A stretch of 64,000 nucleotides of DNA from Dentipellis sp. KUC8613 (lineage: Eukaryota > Basidiomycota > Agaricomycetes > Russulales > Hericiaceae), in NCBI GenBank assembly GCA_002286715.1, contig NSJX01000033.1:186001-250000 (forward strand), in the 5' to 3' direction. Shown here in pieces: positions 22,805 to 33,570 of the stretch (the first letter of the stretch is position 1; each line of letters begins with the position of its first letter). The notes under the pieces were generated by a model, which searched no databases, was not told the DNA's origin, and saw only the letters and a list, made by a program, of their open reading frames with translations. Made by a program: the position numbers and the translations under genes.

Positions 22805-25800
22805 GAGAGAGAGAGAGAGACACGCACCCGCCAAACATTGCTAAACGAGTACCCATACGAGAGCTGGATGAACGTGTTCCCGTCGACGGTCGCCTGGCCG
22901 CGCTGCGAGCCGACGGTCGTACAGACCTGGTTCGCGAGCGTGATGTTCTCATATCCAGGCCCGCTCGGGACGAGCGACGAGCACGTCCCGTTGAGCGTGT
23001 GGAACTCGTTCGCGACGATGCCCTCGAAGCCCCAGCGCAGTGGCTACACGCACGCACGACGATCCACACACGTTAGCTGAAACGCGACGGGTGGAGGAAA
23101 CGGGCACGCGGACGCACGTTGATGTAGCTGATCCACCGCAGCGCGCCGATCATGGACGCCTTGGGGATCGTGTAGCCGGTGTAGAGCACGAGGCCGAGCA
23201 GCAGGATACCCGCGATGGTCTGCGCGGGCGCGGGCGAGCCGAACGCGGCCGCGACGGCGCGGAACCACGCCTTCATCGTGATGGCCATGGTGAAAATAAA
23301 CACAAAGAACGTGCTGCGCAAAGTACCACATCAGCCTCTCTTTTCTCTCATTTCAAGGTGGCAGAAAGGGAGAGGGATAAGGAGAAGAAAAGCACGCACA
23401 AGAACTGGCTCGCGGACTTCTGCAGCCCGACGAGGAAGTAAATAATAATGCCGAAGATCATGGTCGTGATGAACGTGATGGGGATGTCGACGAGCGTGAG
23501 CGCAGCGGCCTCGATGAACGGGTGGTACATCGCCGCCTTGTAGTGCTTGATGACGATCGGGCGCTGCGCGAACAGCGCGGGGATCTCTGCCATCGCGGAG
23601 AGCGCCGCGAACAGGAGTGCGCTGTGCACCCACACCAGTACAGTCAGCGTCGTGTTCCATCGAGGAGGACAAGGGAAGGGAAGGGAGGGAGGGAGGGACG
23701 CACAAGAACAACACACCACCCCTCGAGAAATACGCGCTCGTCGCATCCGCGCTCTTCAAAAACACCGTGCCCACAATAATGCCCTGCAGAATGAACGTCG
23801 CGAGCTGCACGACCTCCCTCGAAAGATTCCCGCGCAGAATCTGCACGCGGCGCAGCATGACGCCGCGCGCCTGCATGAAGATCGAGACGGTGTACGCCGA
23901 GTGCGCGGGCTGCGTGCGCGCGTGCTCCGCCGCCGCGCTCTCCTTGTACGCCTGCGCGCGCTCCGGCGAGCCGACCGCGGTCGCCGCGAAGTCGTCCATG
24001 TCCGCGCGGTTCGCGGCCGCGTCGGGCGACTGCAGGAAGTACTCCGCGAACTCGCCCGCCGTGCGCGGCACGCGCGCCTCGAAGCCCGGCCGCGCCGTGC
24101 GCCCGTTCGGGTCCGTCACTGTGGGGCGCGCGAAAGCGTAAGTACAATAACACCAGGAGAGAGGGAGGAGAGCACGCACCAGCGACGAGGAAATCTGCGG
24201 TGGTCTGCCGCTCGGGCGGCTGGTACCCCATGTCGATGAAGTACTGCCGCGCGCGGTTCGCAGGCCCGAAGTACGCCATGCGGCCCTCGTAGATCACGCA
24301 CACCTGGGCACAACGCACGTCACGTCAGCACACCACGCCATGGCATTCTCTAAACACGATGTAAGGGGAGGACGAGCTGCGCACCTTGTCGAAATGCTCA
24401 TACAGCTGCTCGCCGGCCTGGTATATCGACACGATCGTCGACAGACACGCGACGTCCGTCGCGATGCGCAGCGCGCGCACGAACTCGAGCGCCGTCGACG
24501 CGTCCAGGCCGCGCGTCGAGCTATTCAAAAAAAAAAAAAACGTGTTGTTAGTGATAGCGTTGGTGTTATCATCTCAAGCCACGCAGAACAAGACGCACTT
24601 GTCCCAAGACCCGAGCTGGCCGCGCAGGGCGAGCATCTCCGCAATACTGACGCGCTTCTTCTCGCCGCCGCTCACGCCGCGCAGGCTCGCGTCGCCGACG
24701 GGGGTGTTGCGCACGTGTCTGTTGGCGCATCAGAAATCAGAAAACGACAATCAGTATCAGGTTTCAATGTTTAGAAGCCGGAGGGCGGAGGGGGAAGGGA
24801 AATGCGGAGGGGAAAACGCGGAGAGCCAGGGAAACGCGGGGGGTGGGGGAAACGCGGAGGGAAAAAAGGAGAAAAGGGAAAGGGAGACGCGCACGCACCG
24901 CAGACCAAAGATCGTCGACAAAATCTCCGTGATATGCTGCACATACTCGTCGCGCGACACGCCGTTCACGCGCTGCTGCGGCGCGCGCATCTTCGCCGCG
25001 AACTTGAGCGTGTCGCCCACGGACAGCGTCGGGAAGTGCACGTCGTCCTCCGGGCAGTAGATCAGGTCGCCTGCATTGTTTATTTATTTATTTATTTAAA
25101 AAAGATGAGAAGGAAACAGGGAAGCAGGAGTGAAGGGGAGAGAGGCGTACCGCGGTAGTGCTTGGCCATCTCCTGCGGCGTGAACGAGTCGTAGTGGATG
25201 TCGCCCTGCACGGAGCGGTACTCGCCCGTCTGGTTCGCGAGCGTCTTGAGGAGCGTGCTGCATCCCGCGCCCGGGCTGCCCAGCACGACTGCACGACCAC
25301 AAGTCAGCAATTTCGCTCGAAAGAAACAAAGAAACAAGGAGAAGTGCACGCACGCAGCATCTCGCCGGGGCGCACGACGCCCTCGAAGCCGCTGAGGATC
25401 GCGCGCTCGGCGCCGGAGCGCCACGCGCGGAAGCGCTCCGCGAGCACGGACGGGCGGAAGAGCGAGCCGAAGGTGGTGAGATACGCCGCGCTCGCGGCGG
25501 ACGAGCCCGCGACGGTCACCTTGAGGTCTTTGAACAGCACGCCGAGCTCGCGCGTGCGGATCTGCTGCTCATCGGCCCTAGCAAAGTTCACACCAAAAAT
25601 CAGTTCGGGGTGCGTAGAGTGGAAGGAGATGAGGAGGAGGGACGCACCTGCCGCGGATGCCGCGCAGGGTCTTCTCGAAATCGAAGGGCTTCTCGTCGCC
25701 GCCGGTGGCGTCGGCGAGGTTGTACACGCCGGCGAGGGTCTGCTCGGAGGCCTCGCGGCGGAGGCTGGGGTTGGGGTGGACGGACTTCTGGGACTGGAGG

Positions 25801-26186
25801 GTCATCTGGCGGCGGAGCTCGTGCATGCCCTCGGGGTCGAAGTACTCGACGGGGACGGGCGCGGCGGACGAGTTGGACTTGATGCGCTGCAAGTGGGAGG
25901 AGCTGGGCGCGTTCTGCGACATCGTGGAGTCGTCCCGTGGGGACTCGGAGATGTCCTCCTGGTCCTGGGCGGGAATATTTGTGGGTGGGCGAGACAGCGT
26001 GCGGTGATGGGGGGTATGTGACTGCGAGTGGGAGAGTGTGCGGGAGAGCGTGCCGGAGGGGACTTGGACTGCGTTGCTCCAGAGAGCGAGGTAGTCGTCC
26101 TGGGTTGCGGTCGCAGGCTGCTGGACGTCGGAGATGGTGGCAGCATCGTCCTCACGGATGCGGTCGAGCTCATAAAAGTCAGCCAT
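20076..26186 (-). CDS. PDR-type (ABCG) multidrug ABC transporter, PDR-2
   Basis: Starts at 26186 ([13 protein letters not shown]) and ends at 20076 (LFRVRRR). The N-terminal extension of about 200 residues is Ser/Thr/Pro-rich and longer than in PDR-1 and PDR-3. NBD1: Walker [13 protein letters not shown] and signature [13 protein letters not shown]2: Walker [13 protein letters not shown], the [17 protein letters not shown] region and Walker [13 protein letters not shown]. Two six-helix blocks and the C-terminal cysteine loop are present. Exons are very GC-rich at third positions, and many introns use GTGCGT and hold homopolymers or simple repeats. In one NBD1 segment of 86 residues (STRGLD to ADFxVA) it differs from PDR-1 at 17 positions, PDR-3 at 13; the long N-terminus and intron content also set it apart. 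Plasma-membrane efflux pump, substrate unknown. Intron borders were traced by motif, not all checked for phase. Confidence 0.93.
22764..22818 (+). repeat. G40 homopolymer followed by a GA dinucleotide run, inside a PDR-2 intron
   Basis: Forty consecutive G at 22764-22803, then alternating AG to about 22818. In the sense of PDR-2 this is a CT run followed by C40, in the intron before the exon beginning NFGF. It could form quadruplex or i-motif structures, and its length in this assembly may be inaccurate. Confidence 0.95.
24527..24540 (+). repeat. A14 homopolymer in a PDR-2 intron
   Basis: Fourteen A on the plus strand directly beside the exon encoding STRGLDAST, so the sense strand has a T14 polypyrimidine tract just inside the intron, next to the acceptor. 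Confidence 0.9.
25079..25103 (+). repeat. TTTA microsatellite and A-run in a PDR-2 intron
   Basis: About five TTTA units followed by a short A run, in the intron between the exons encoding AKHYRG and DLIYCPEDD. Confidence 0.85.
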
Positions 26187-29100
26187 GGCGGCGGACGGGC
26201 GTATTCTGAATCAGTCAGCCGTGGACTACGTCAGTTGGACGGCGACGCGTCTCAGAACTGCGGGCGAAAGAGAAAGATAGGGGAAAGGGACCAGAATCTG
26301 GATTGGAAGGGCGGGTATCCCTCCCGTTTTGTACCACCTGCGATGGAGCGGCAGGCACTCGGTCTCGGTGCTGAGGTCATTCCGGTGACTACACGGCCGG
26401 AGCGTTGGAGGGCGAGCTCTTGTACGGGATGATGTGTGTAAGCGTCTAAGTGCGTGATAAGAACTGTTCTCGAGCTCATTGCAACTGACACACTCACCGC
26501 CTTTACTTACCTTTGGTGCTGCGCGCGAATTCACTCGCGGCTGATGGACGTCAGCGAAGCTCGCTTCCAACCGCGTCCCGATCCAATCTGCCCTCGTAGA
26601 TGCACACTCAATTCTGCTGACGCAACAATGCGCCGGCGGGACTGCTGCCCGCCGGACACACACGTCGCTCGCCGTCCGTATCGATAACGCGCGTCGCTCG
26701 GCACCAGCAACGTCCGCGCCTCGCATCTCGGTGCGCCACGCGACACCCACGTTCGCGTCGGCCACCATGGCGCTCCCCCGGTCAGCCGCGCTGACCCGCA
26801 TCAGCGCCAGCCGTGGCCGGTGCGCAGCCCATTTGCCTCCGTGCGCCACTGCCTGCTGTCCTCCGTCGCACTAGGACGTCGATGGGCACGCCAGTGACGT
26901 GCGTTCGCTTGGAAGTCGCCAGCCCCGCGGGATGAAGTGATGCAGTACGCAGCGCCCTGGGCGACATGCATGGGAGCGGGCGTTGATGCATGGATGTACA
27001 AGGGAGGCCAGTCGCCAGGACGATCCCCCGTGGCCACCTTTAATCCCTCCCATGGACATGACATCTCCCCCGCCCACCACGGACGGCTGCTTCTGGATCC
27101 TAGTCTGCCATTCGCGGGCGGGCCCATTCAAACGCACTCCGGACTGACAAAACGCATATGTTCCATATGTTCCGGCCTCGCACAAGTTGGAGCCCCCGCG
27201 CGCGCAACGTTGCCGCCCTGCGTTTGCAATGCCAATCGCGCGGAACGGTAAGGCACCAAAACAGAAGCATTCCGTTTGCGAGGTGACTCGCACCAGATTC
27301 AGATCCTGCACTCGGAGGCACCTCGTCGTGTCTGTTCTGTAACAGGCGTGTAAGCGCCCACCCGCATCCCGCGGAGCGCCCCACTCGGACACACTGGCAC
27401 TCAGCAGCCATGAATCACAGTGCCAGTACCCTAATACAGTATAACACAGCTGCAGCATCTATGTACGCTCCCCGCCCCCGCTGACCCATCGACCGCAGTT
27501 CATTTCGCTTTTTCGACAGCAATTATGCGCCTGATCTCCAGTTTCACGTCCGCACTTCGTTTCTGCGATATAGATCCGGGCTTACACAATCCGAGCCGTC
27601 GCTGTGCAGACGACGATACTGCCACCGCGCGCGCGGTGTTCAATACCCAATACACACTGACGATCTGTCTCGCGTAACCGCAATCGAGCGAGGCAGGCAC
27701 CGAGGACACATCCGTCCGTCTATAGCGTCCGAGCCGAGCCCTCAGATCTTCAGACTCAGACTCTGCTTTCAGGACCAGGACCCTGCCGCCGACCCCGATT
27801 ACTTACTCACCGACTGGCTGCGTGACCTTACTTACCCCATGCATGCGCGCGCGGTAAGCTGACTCGTCTCGTCCCGGCGTCTCAAGTTTCAAGTTTCGAG
27901 TATCGTGTCGGATAAAAGCCACTGAAGTTTGACTGCCTTCGTTCAGGTTTTGTCGCCCCTCAAGCGCATATACGCGCCATATGCATGACACATCCCCGAT
28001 GACCCGCCCCCTCCACCCCGACCACACCGCTACGCATCTAGATCATGGCATGCGGGTCACAAGACGCGTAGCGCACATCGACGAGCTCAGGGCTCTCCGC
28101 CTCTGAAGGTTAAAGCTTATTAGAATGCCCCCGTCCAGATTCCACGAGTCACGAGTCACGATCGGTGCTTCTTCGTTCGTAAATGATATAGTCGCCGTGT
28201 CCATGTCGGGTACTATACCGACCACTACTCGTGACTCAAGACTAAAGACGCGAGACTCGAGATGCGGGATTCTGGGCTCTGGGCTCCGGGCTCTAGGGGG
28301 CGAGGCTGCTTAGAGCCCGATGACTGCCGGAGGAGCTCCCTCGGTCTTCAAGCTTCGTGGGGTGCGAGCCTCGATCGAGTTTCGAAGACCGCGACGAGGC
28401 ACCGAGGGGGATGTGTATGCGTGTGTATGCGTGCGTGCGTTGATGATTTTCGGCTCCTTGCTTGTCAATGTTTTGTTAAGGTTATACCCCGCGTGCAAGT
28501 GCCAACGAACTAACTGACAAGTCGCCCAGGACAGAGCGTAGATAACCTGGCCTACCCCGCCGTGTGGTTGTACACACGACGATCCCATTGCCCTTCTCTT
28601 CTCACTCCGCCATCCATACACCAACCAACCCCCCTCGGACTCTATCTACAATCCGCGAACCGCGGATACGCGAACCTGACCCTCAGTCACAAGCCCCGAT
28701 CGAGGCACCATTCCCCTCCCCGTCGCCACTCCCATATTCGCCTCCGCGATCACCTATACACCCTTGAACTCCTCGACTCCTCGACAATGCGACACCTGAC
28801 CCCACGATCGGTGCTTCTTCGTCCATTAACGATGTACTTAATCGCCGTCCCCTCGTCGGCTACTATACCAGCCGCTAAACCCGAGGCTCGAGACTCGCCA
28901 CTCGGGATTCTGGACTCTGGGCTCTAAAATGCGAGGCTGCTGCTTATAGGCCGATAGCCGCCGGAGCGGCTTTCTCGGTGTCTCTGAACTGTGGGCCTCG
29001 ATCGGACTTTGAAGACCACGACGACGAGGCGTCGAGGAGGATGTGAATGTATGCGTGTATACGTGCGTGTGTTGGACGCTTTTCGGCTCCTTGCTTGTTT

Positions 29101-29358
29101 TGTTCAGGTTGCATCCCGCGTGTATGCGCCGTTGAAGTAATTTACTGACAAGTCGCCCAGGACAGAGCGCAGATGACCCGCCGAGCCGTCGTACTTTTAC
29201 ATACGACAAGCCCATCTCAATATCCCCCGTACCCCCTCCCCGCTCTCTGAACCCGCCGTCCACACGCTCACCAACCCCCTCGGACTCCATTCACAATCCG
29301 CGAACCGCGAACACACGAACCTGACGCTCAGTCACAAGCCCCGATCGAGGTACCGTCA

Positions 29359-29387
29359 CCATTCCCATTCCCATTCCCATTCCCATT
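29359..29387 (+). repeat. CCCATT hexanucleotide repeat
   Basis: About five CCCATT units inside copy 2 of the duplication, absent at the matching place in copy 1. Confidence 0.85.
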
Positions 29388-29430
29388 TTCGTATTCGCCT
29401 CCGCGATCACCTGTACCCCTAGGCCTTGAA

Positions 29431-29463
29431 CTCCTCGACTCCTCGACTCCTCGACTCCTCGAC
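29431..29463 (+). repeat. CTCCTCGA octamer repeat
   Basis: Four CTCCTCGA units end copy 2 of the tandem duplication. Copy 1 has two. Confidence 0.8.
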
Positions 29464-29636
29464 ATCGCGACACCGTGGCAGATCGCGTCGCGTCCCTTCC
29501 TACCCGATGCACAGATCTCCCCGGCGGACAGATCTCGTCCCTTTGCCTCGGTGCGAACGATCTATGACATGCCGCGCGTGACGAGCGATGGGTGACGAGT
29601 GCCGGTGGGCATCGGGATACCCGTGCGCGTATATAA

Positions 29637-29658
29637 GCCAGTCAGTCAGTCAGTCAGT
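29637..29658 (+). repeat. CAGT microsatellite
   Basis: About five CAGT units followed by AAGTAAG, in non-coding DNA. Confidence 0.85.
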
Positions 29659-30514
29659 AAGTAAAGGATAGTCAGGTAGACTTGGGCTGCGGATTTGGAC
29701 TTGGGATGGGTCGATGATTGCCTGACTGTTCGGTACGCGGGGGGGTGGAGGGATACTGGATACGCAAGCACCAGCTCGTAAGTAAGTGAGTAAATGTTTT
29801 CTCGGAGATGTGGGGCGGCTTACGCTTCATTCTCAGGTCTCATATCTCAGGTCTCAGGGCTTCGTCTACAGCAGCGTACATAATATGTCGTGTACATGTG
29901 GCACCGGCACCTACGCGATGGCCGGCTGGCGACTGGCAATCCGCTTCGTGGTCCCCGTGAGGTGCAAGCTTCGAAGGCAGACAGCTGACGAGGTGTAAGT
30001 AGGTGAGTATGTTGTCATTGTGGTATTATTTGGTCCTGTGATCACTCGCAGCTTCGGGTAGTACTCCTCGACAACGCGACATCATTGCAGCCTCGGCGCT
30101 TCTACTCGGTGTCTATCACATCTCGCGGCTTACGCGTTATAAACGGCTCCCCGGACGACCCTTTCGTGCGCTGGCAGACATCTCGACAGCCGGGCCATCC
30201 GTCGAGGGATGCTGACCGCCGGCCACGAGATCTCCCAAAGCACGCAACGCACCACCTCATCTACTCGAGCTCGGGAACGAGATCTGCACTGCTTTCCAGA
30301 GCACAAGGCCTACGCAGCTGCTGACAACCCGTTTCATCATCCACTGGCAATTCGATTCTCCCTCACCCCTTCGTATCCATTAAATTAAATAAAAGGCGTG
30401 TCCTCCCAAATTGCTCTACTATCCACAAGCCGCCCCTGCGCGCGCGCACTCCAGCCCCACGCCGCCACTCTATCCCCCAGCCCCGACTATCCTATCCTAT
30501 CATCTCGCGCCCTC

Positions 30515-32847
30515 TTATACATCCACTTTCTCACCCGCGCCAATCCCCTTCTCATTCCCACCGCCAGCCATGTTGGCATTGATATCCACAGACTCCGGCG
30601 CCCAGCGCATGCGCCCGCGCAAGTACAGCGCGACGTAGCTCAGCGCGAGCAGGACGGGCACTTCTACGAGCGGGCCGAGGCTGCGCGGGATGGATGCACA
30701 CGCACGGTTCATGCGCACCACGGATATACCATGAATGCACCACGTATCACGCACACAAGACGCGTCATTGCCCCACACAAACCACAGCATCCACACCACA
30801 GAGACCACAGCAGAATCAGACCACAAACTTCAGCGGGAGCGGGGAGCGTCAAGCAAAGGGAGCGACGCACGTAGCAGCGAGCACCTCGGGCGCCTCCGTC
30901 CCAAAACTCGCAATCCCCACCGCGATCGCAAGTTCAAACTGGCCACCGCATGCGCAGACAACAGTGAGGGCAGAAGACGCCGGTGAGCATGGCTAGTAGA
31001 CAAACAAACGGACACAGAGACGGAGAGAGAGACGCACGTTATTCGACCCCGCCGTAAACGCCTGCGTCACCGCGCGCTCGTACCCACCCCCACCTCCGCC
31101 CATCGCGTACCGCGAGCGCGAGAGCGCCCAGAATGCGAGGAAGGTTGTTGTCCATACTGTCGCGAAGTACAGCACGAGCCTGTCCGGGTCGCATCAAGGT
31201 GTCAGCACAGCCGCTCGTGGATGCATGCGCAAACGCGAAGTCGCAAACACCAAACGTCAAACGCCAAACGCCAAAGGTAAAACCCCAAGAAACGCGAAAA
31301 AAAACAAAGCACTTACGGCACGCAAATCCGAAACACCCGCCCAACATCGTCCACAATGCGCCTGCCCTGGTCCGCGAAGAGCACGACGATCGTGTACAGC
31401 AGCCCGAGCACCGCGACGGGCCCGAAGAGCGCGAAGAAGCGCGTGCGGCCGGCCGGCTGCAGGGTGTGCAGGACGAGCAGGCGCGTGAGGATGCCGGCGG
31501 CGAGCGGGAGGCCGAGGTACTGCGGGCGGCGAGGGGGGAGGGGGGGATGGGTTAGTGGTGGGTGAGGTTGGTGGTGGGGTTGAAGTGCGGTTGGGTGTGG
31601 GTTGAGGTGAGTTCGTCAGTTGTATTTTGGGAAGCAGAGGGGGAAGGGGACGCACGATGCCGACGGAGCGCGCTGCGTGCGTGTACGCGAGCGGGATCGT
31701 CTGCCCGCCCGACCCGCCGAGGTGGTTCAGGAAGAGCGCGGCGTACGGCGCGAAGAGGATCACCTGTGCACAGTGCGCAGTGCATATTGGGTACGAGGTC
31801 AGTGTGAATCTAAGATGCATATTTACTGGCAGATGGAGGGGGGAGAGTACCTGGAGGAGCGAGTTGAAGACGACGAGGATGGCGCAGTACTCCGCGTCGC
31901 CCTGGCTGATCGTGTTCCAGATGAGCACCATCGCTGGTGCGTACTGTCAGCTCCCACAGTCTCACTGACTCAATGCGATCGCAACGTACCGATGCACCGT
32001 GCTGAACCCAACCCAAATCCCCCATCATTCCAAATCTCTCTAGTACTCGTCAACCAGGGTGAAAGCACGCACCAACACCAACAAGCAACACCCCCTTGCG
32101 CTCGCGCTCGAGCGCGGCCTCGGGCAGCGTCGCCCACGCGAGCGCGAGCATGACGAGCGGCGCGAAGAGCCAGTTGAGCACGAAGGAGAGCCCGAGGTGC
32201 ATCCATAGCGTTCCTGTGCTGTCACCTCAGAAATCGGGAACACGGAATGCGAACACGGAGTGCGAATACGACGCTTACGGGTCTTGAAGAGCACGGGGAG
32301 GCGCTCCCATTGCACTTTGGCGAGCGGGGGCCAGATCATGAGTAGCAGGCCGATTAGGATCGCTGGATAGATGTCCCTTCGTTCAACGGCGTTCAAGGGA
32401 GGCGGAAATGGAGAAAGGGACGCACGGATCGAGACGCCCTCCCACGTCGCGCTGTTGTTGAACGTGCGGTGCACTCCGGATTCCTGAGAAGTTATGGATC
32501 ATGAAGCCATGATCTCAATATTGTAATGCGTAATTGGGACATCTGGACGTACGGCGTAGACCCCGATAAGGATCCCGACGATCATGGAGAGGAGAACGAG
32601 CGGGGCGAGCATGCGGTCGAGCAGGCTTAGGGACTTGAACAGCTCTGTGTGTGCCCCAAGTCCAAAAAGTTAAAGCATTTCAGCGTTATGTAGGACAGGA
32701 CGATGGCAAGTACGCACGCATAGCGCTGATAGGTTGATACTCCTCCTGCACCGGTCCACTGACGCCATCGCAAGCGCACTCGGTCGTAACAGGCTCGCTC
32801 TTCTCGACGTCAACATCGACATCGTTGCTCGGTCGTAACGAAGACAT
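30515..32847 (-). CDS. ACR3: ACR3-family arsenite efflux transporter
   Basis: Starts at 32847 (MSSLRPSNDVDVDVEKSEP) and ends at 30515 (AGEKVDV). After a short acidic N-terminus come about ten membrane segments with ACR3 hallmarks: LLDRMLAPLVLLSMIVGI, IGLLLMIWPPLAKVQWE, the conserved ARCIAMVLIWN block with the essential transmembrane cysteine, GDAEYCAILV, YLGLPLAAG, AGSNNFELAIAVGIASFG and LGPLVEVPVLLALSYV. ACR3 proteins export As(III), and some Sb(III), at the plasma or vacuolar membrane by proton exchange. The Arg-Cys-Ile of the cysteine motif is encoded by a separate 12-nt exon (31990-32001). The gene is GC-rich and intron-dense with GTGCGT donors, like PDR-2. Exon borders elsewhere are approximate. 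Confidence 0.93.
31990..32001 (-). other. 12-nt micro-exon of ACR3 carrying the conserved Cys
   Basis: CACGGTGCATCG on the minus strand, preceded by a TTCAG acceptor and followed by a GTACGT donor; flanking introns are about 71 and 56 bp. The upstream exon ends in G and the downstream begins CG, so the join reads V-A-R-C-I-A-M-V exactly as the family expects. Without it the conserved RCIA would be missing. Confidence 0.85.
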
Positions 32848-33570
32848 CGCGGTCGGGCAGAATAACTTCTACGAAGTGGAGAGGGGGGACGCAGAGGGTG
32901 AGAACCACACACGCTAGCTTAAGAACCCGCGAATTTGAATGCGAATTTGACGGCGAATTTGACGACGCGCTCGCACGCGTAGGTACCGGGGTCTGTAGTG
33001 TGACTTTTTTCTTGCAAATGTATACAGTGCCGAACGATTGAGTATTGAGAGGTTAGCAATGTGGTCACATTTAGTGAATGGTGGTGGATAAGGAGCTCGA
33101 GTCTGCTGGAAGCGGGCGATGATGCAGCGTCTGAGCACTGAAAATGGCACCAATGGCACAATCGGCTCGCGCTCACATGCGTGCTTGGAGCGGCGTACTC
33201 CAAAGGTGGTGCAATCGCTCAGATAAGAGAAAGCTGTCAAGAATAAAGCACGGACGTTGAGGCTGCGAAAATTGGGACGTTGCCAAAGCACGCGTTGCAG
33301 ACGACAACCGAAGGCTAATACATTCGCGTCCGTGGTAAGTATACACGAGGGGGGTCATCCCTTCGTGATGCAGAAAGCAGGTAGCACATTAAATGTAGAT
33401 GTATGCTGTAAAAATAGCTCACAACAAATGGGTGATAAAAGGGAGCCCGGGTAAAAGTTAAGAAAATCCCGTCTAATAGATAGCATGAAAGGCTGTAGAA
33501 GAGCATGAAGAAAGCATGATCGAGCGTCAAGCGTCTGCCAAAATCTACAAGAACGTCCGACGGCAGTGCG
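32848..33570. other. intergenic region ACR3 promoter / PDR-3 3' end
   Basis: The left part is the ACR3 promoter and holds three near-repeats of GCGAATTTGA(C/A) at 32931-32965. The right part is the PDR-3 3' UTR. No gene seen. Confidence 0.5.

Larger units (their letters stand above)
28158..29480. repeat. degenerate tandem duplication, unit about 650 bp, two copies
   Basis: Copy 1 runs about 28158-28802, copy 2 about 28803-29480. Both start CACGATCGGTGCTTCTTCGT. They share, in the same order, a block around GGGATTCTGG, TTTTCGGCTCCTTGCTTGT, TGACAAGTCGCCCAGGACAG, ACAATCCGCGAACCGCG, GTCACAAGCCCCGATCGAGG and TTCGCCTCCGCGATCACCT, and both end in CTCCTCGACTCCTCGAC. They differ by many substitutions and small indels, so the duplication is not recent. 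No common open frame. A short further match to the unit end occurs near 30063-30085. Confidence 0.9.
26187..30514. other. 4.3-kb gene-poor region
   Basis: Between the PDR-2 start and the ACR3 end. Several 60-200-codon frames exist, but none shows a family motif, splice logic or codon bias. The left 1-2 kb is the likely PDR-2 promoter. The middle holds a tandem duplication (28158-29480) and microsatellites, and the right end the ACR3 3' UTR. No transposase, reverse transcriptase or terminal repeats recognised. Confidence 0.5.

Noticed and set aside
22125..22844. 239-codon plus-strand frame
   Set aside because: It is antisense to PDR-2, is Arg/Gly-rich low complexity and runs through the G40 tract; a shadow of GC-rich coding DNA.
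26226..27458. Two minus-strand frames of about 200 codons
   Set aside because: Composition is biased by GC-rich DNA, and they show no family features; they lie in the PDR-2 promoter region.
28158..29480. Transposon or CRISPR-like array
   Set aside because: Two diverged copies only, no short regular repeats with spacers, no terminal repeats and no enzyme gene.
31934..32072. Apparent loss of the conserved RCIA segment in ACR3
   Set aside because: A direct join of the flanking exons lacks it, but a 12-nt exon with proper splice sites restores the exact motif.
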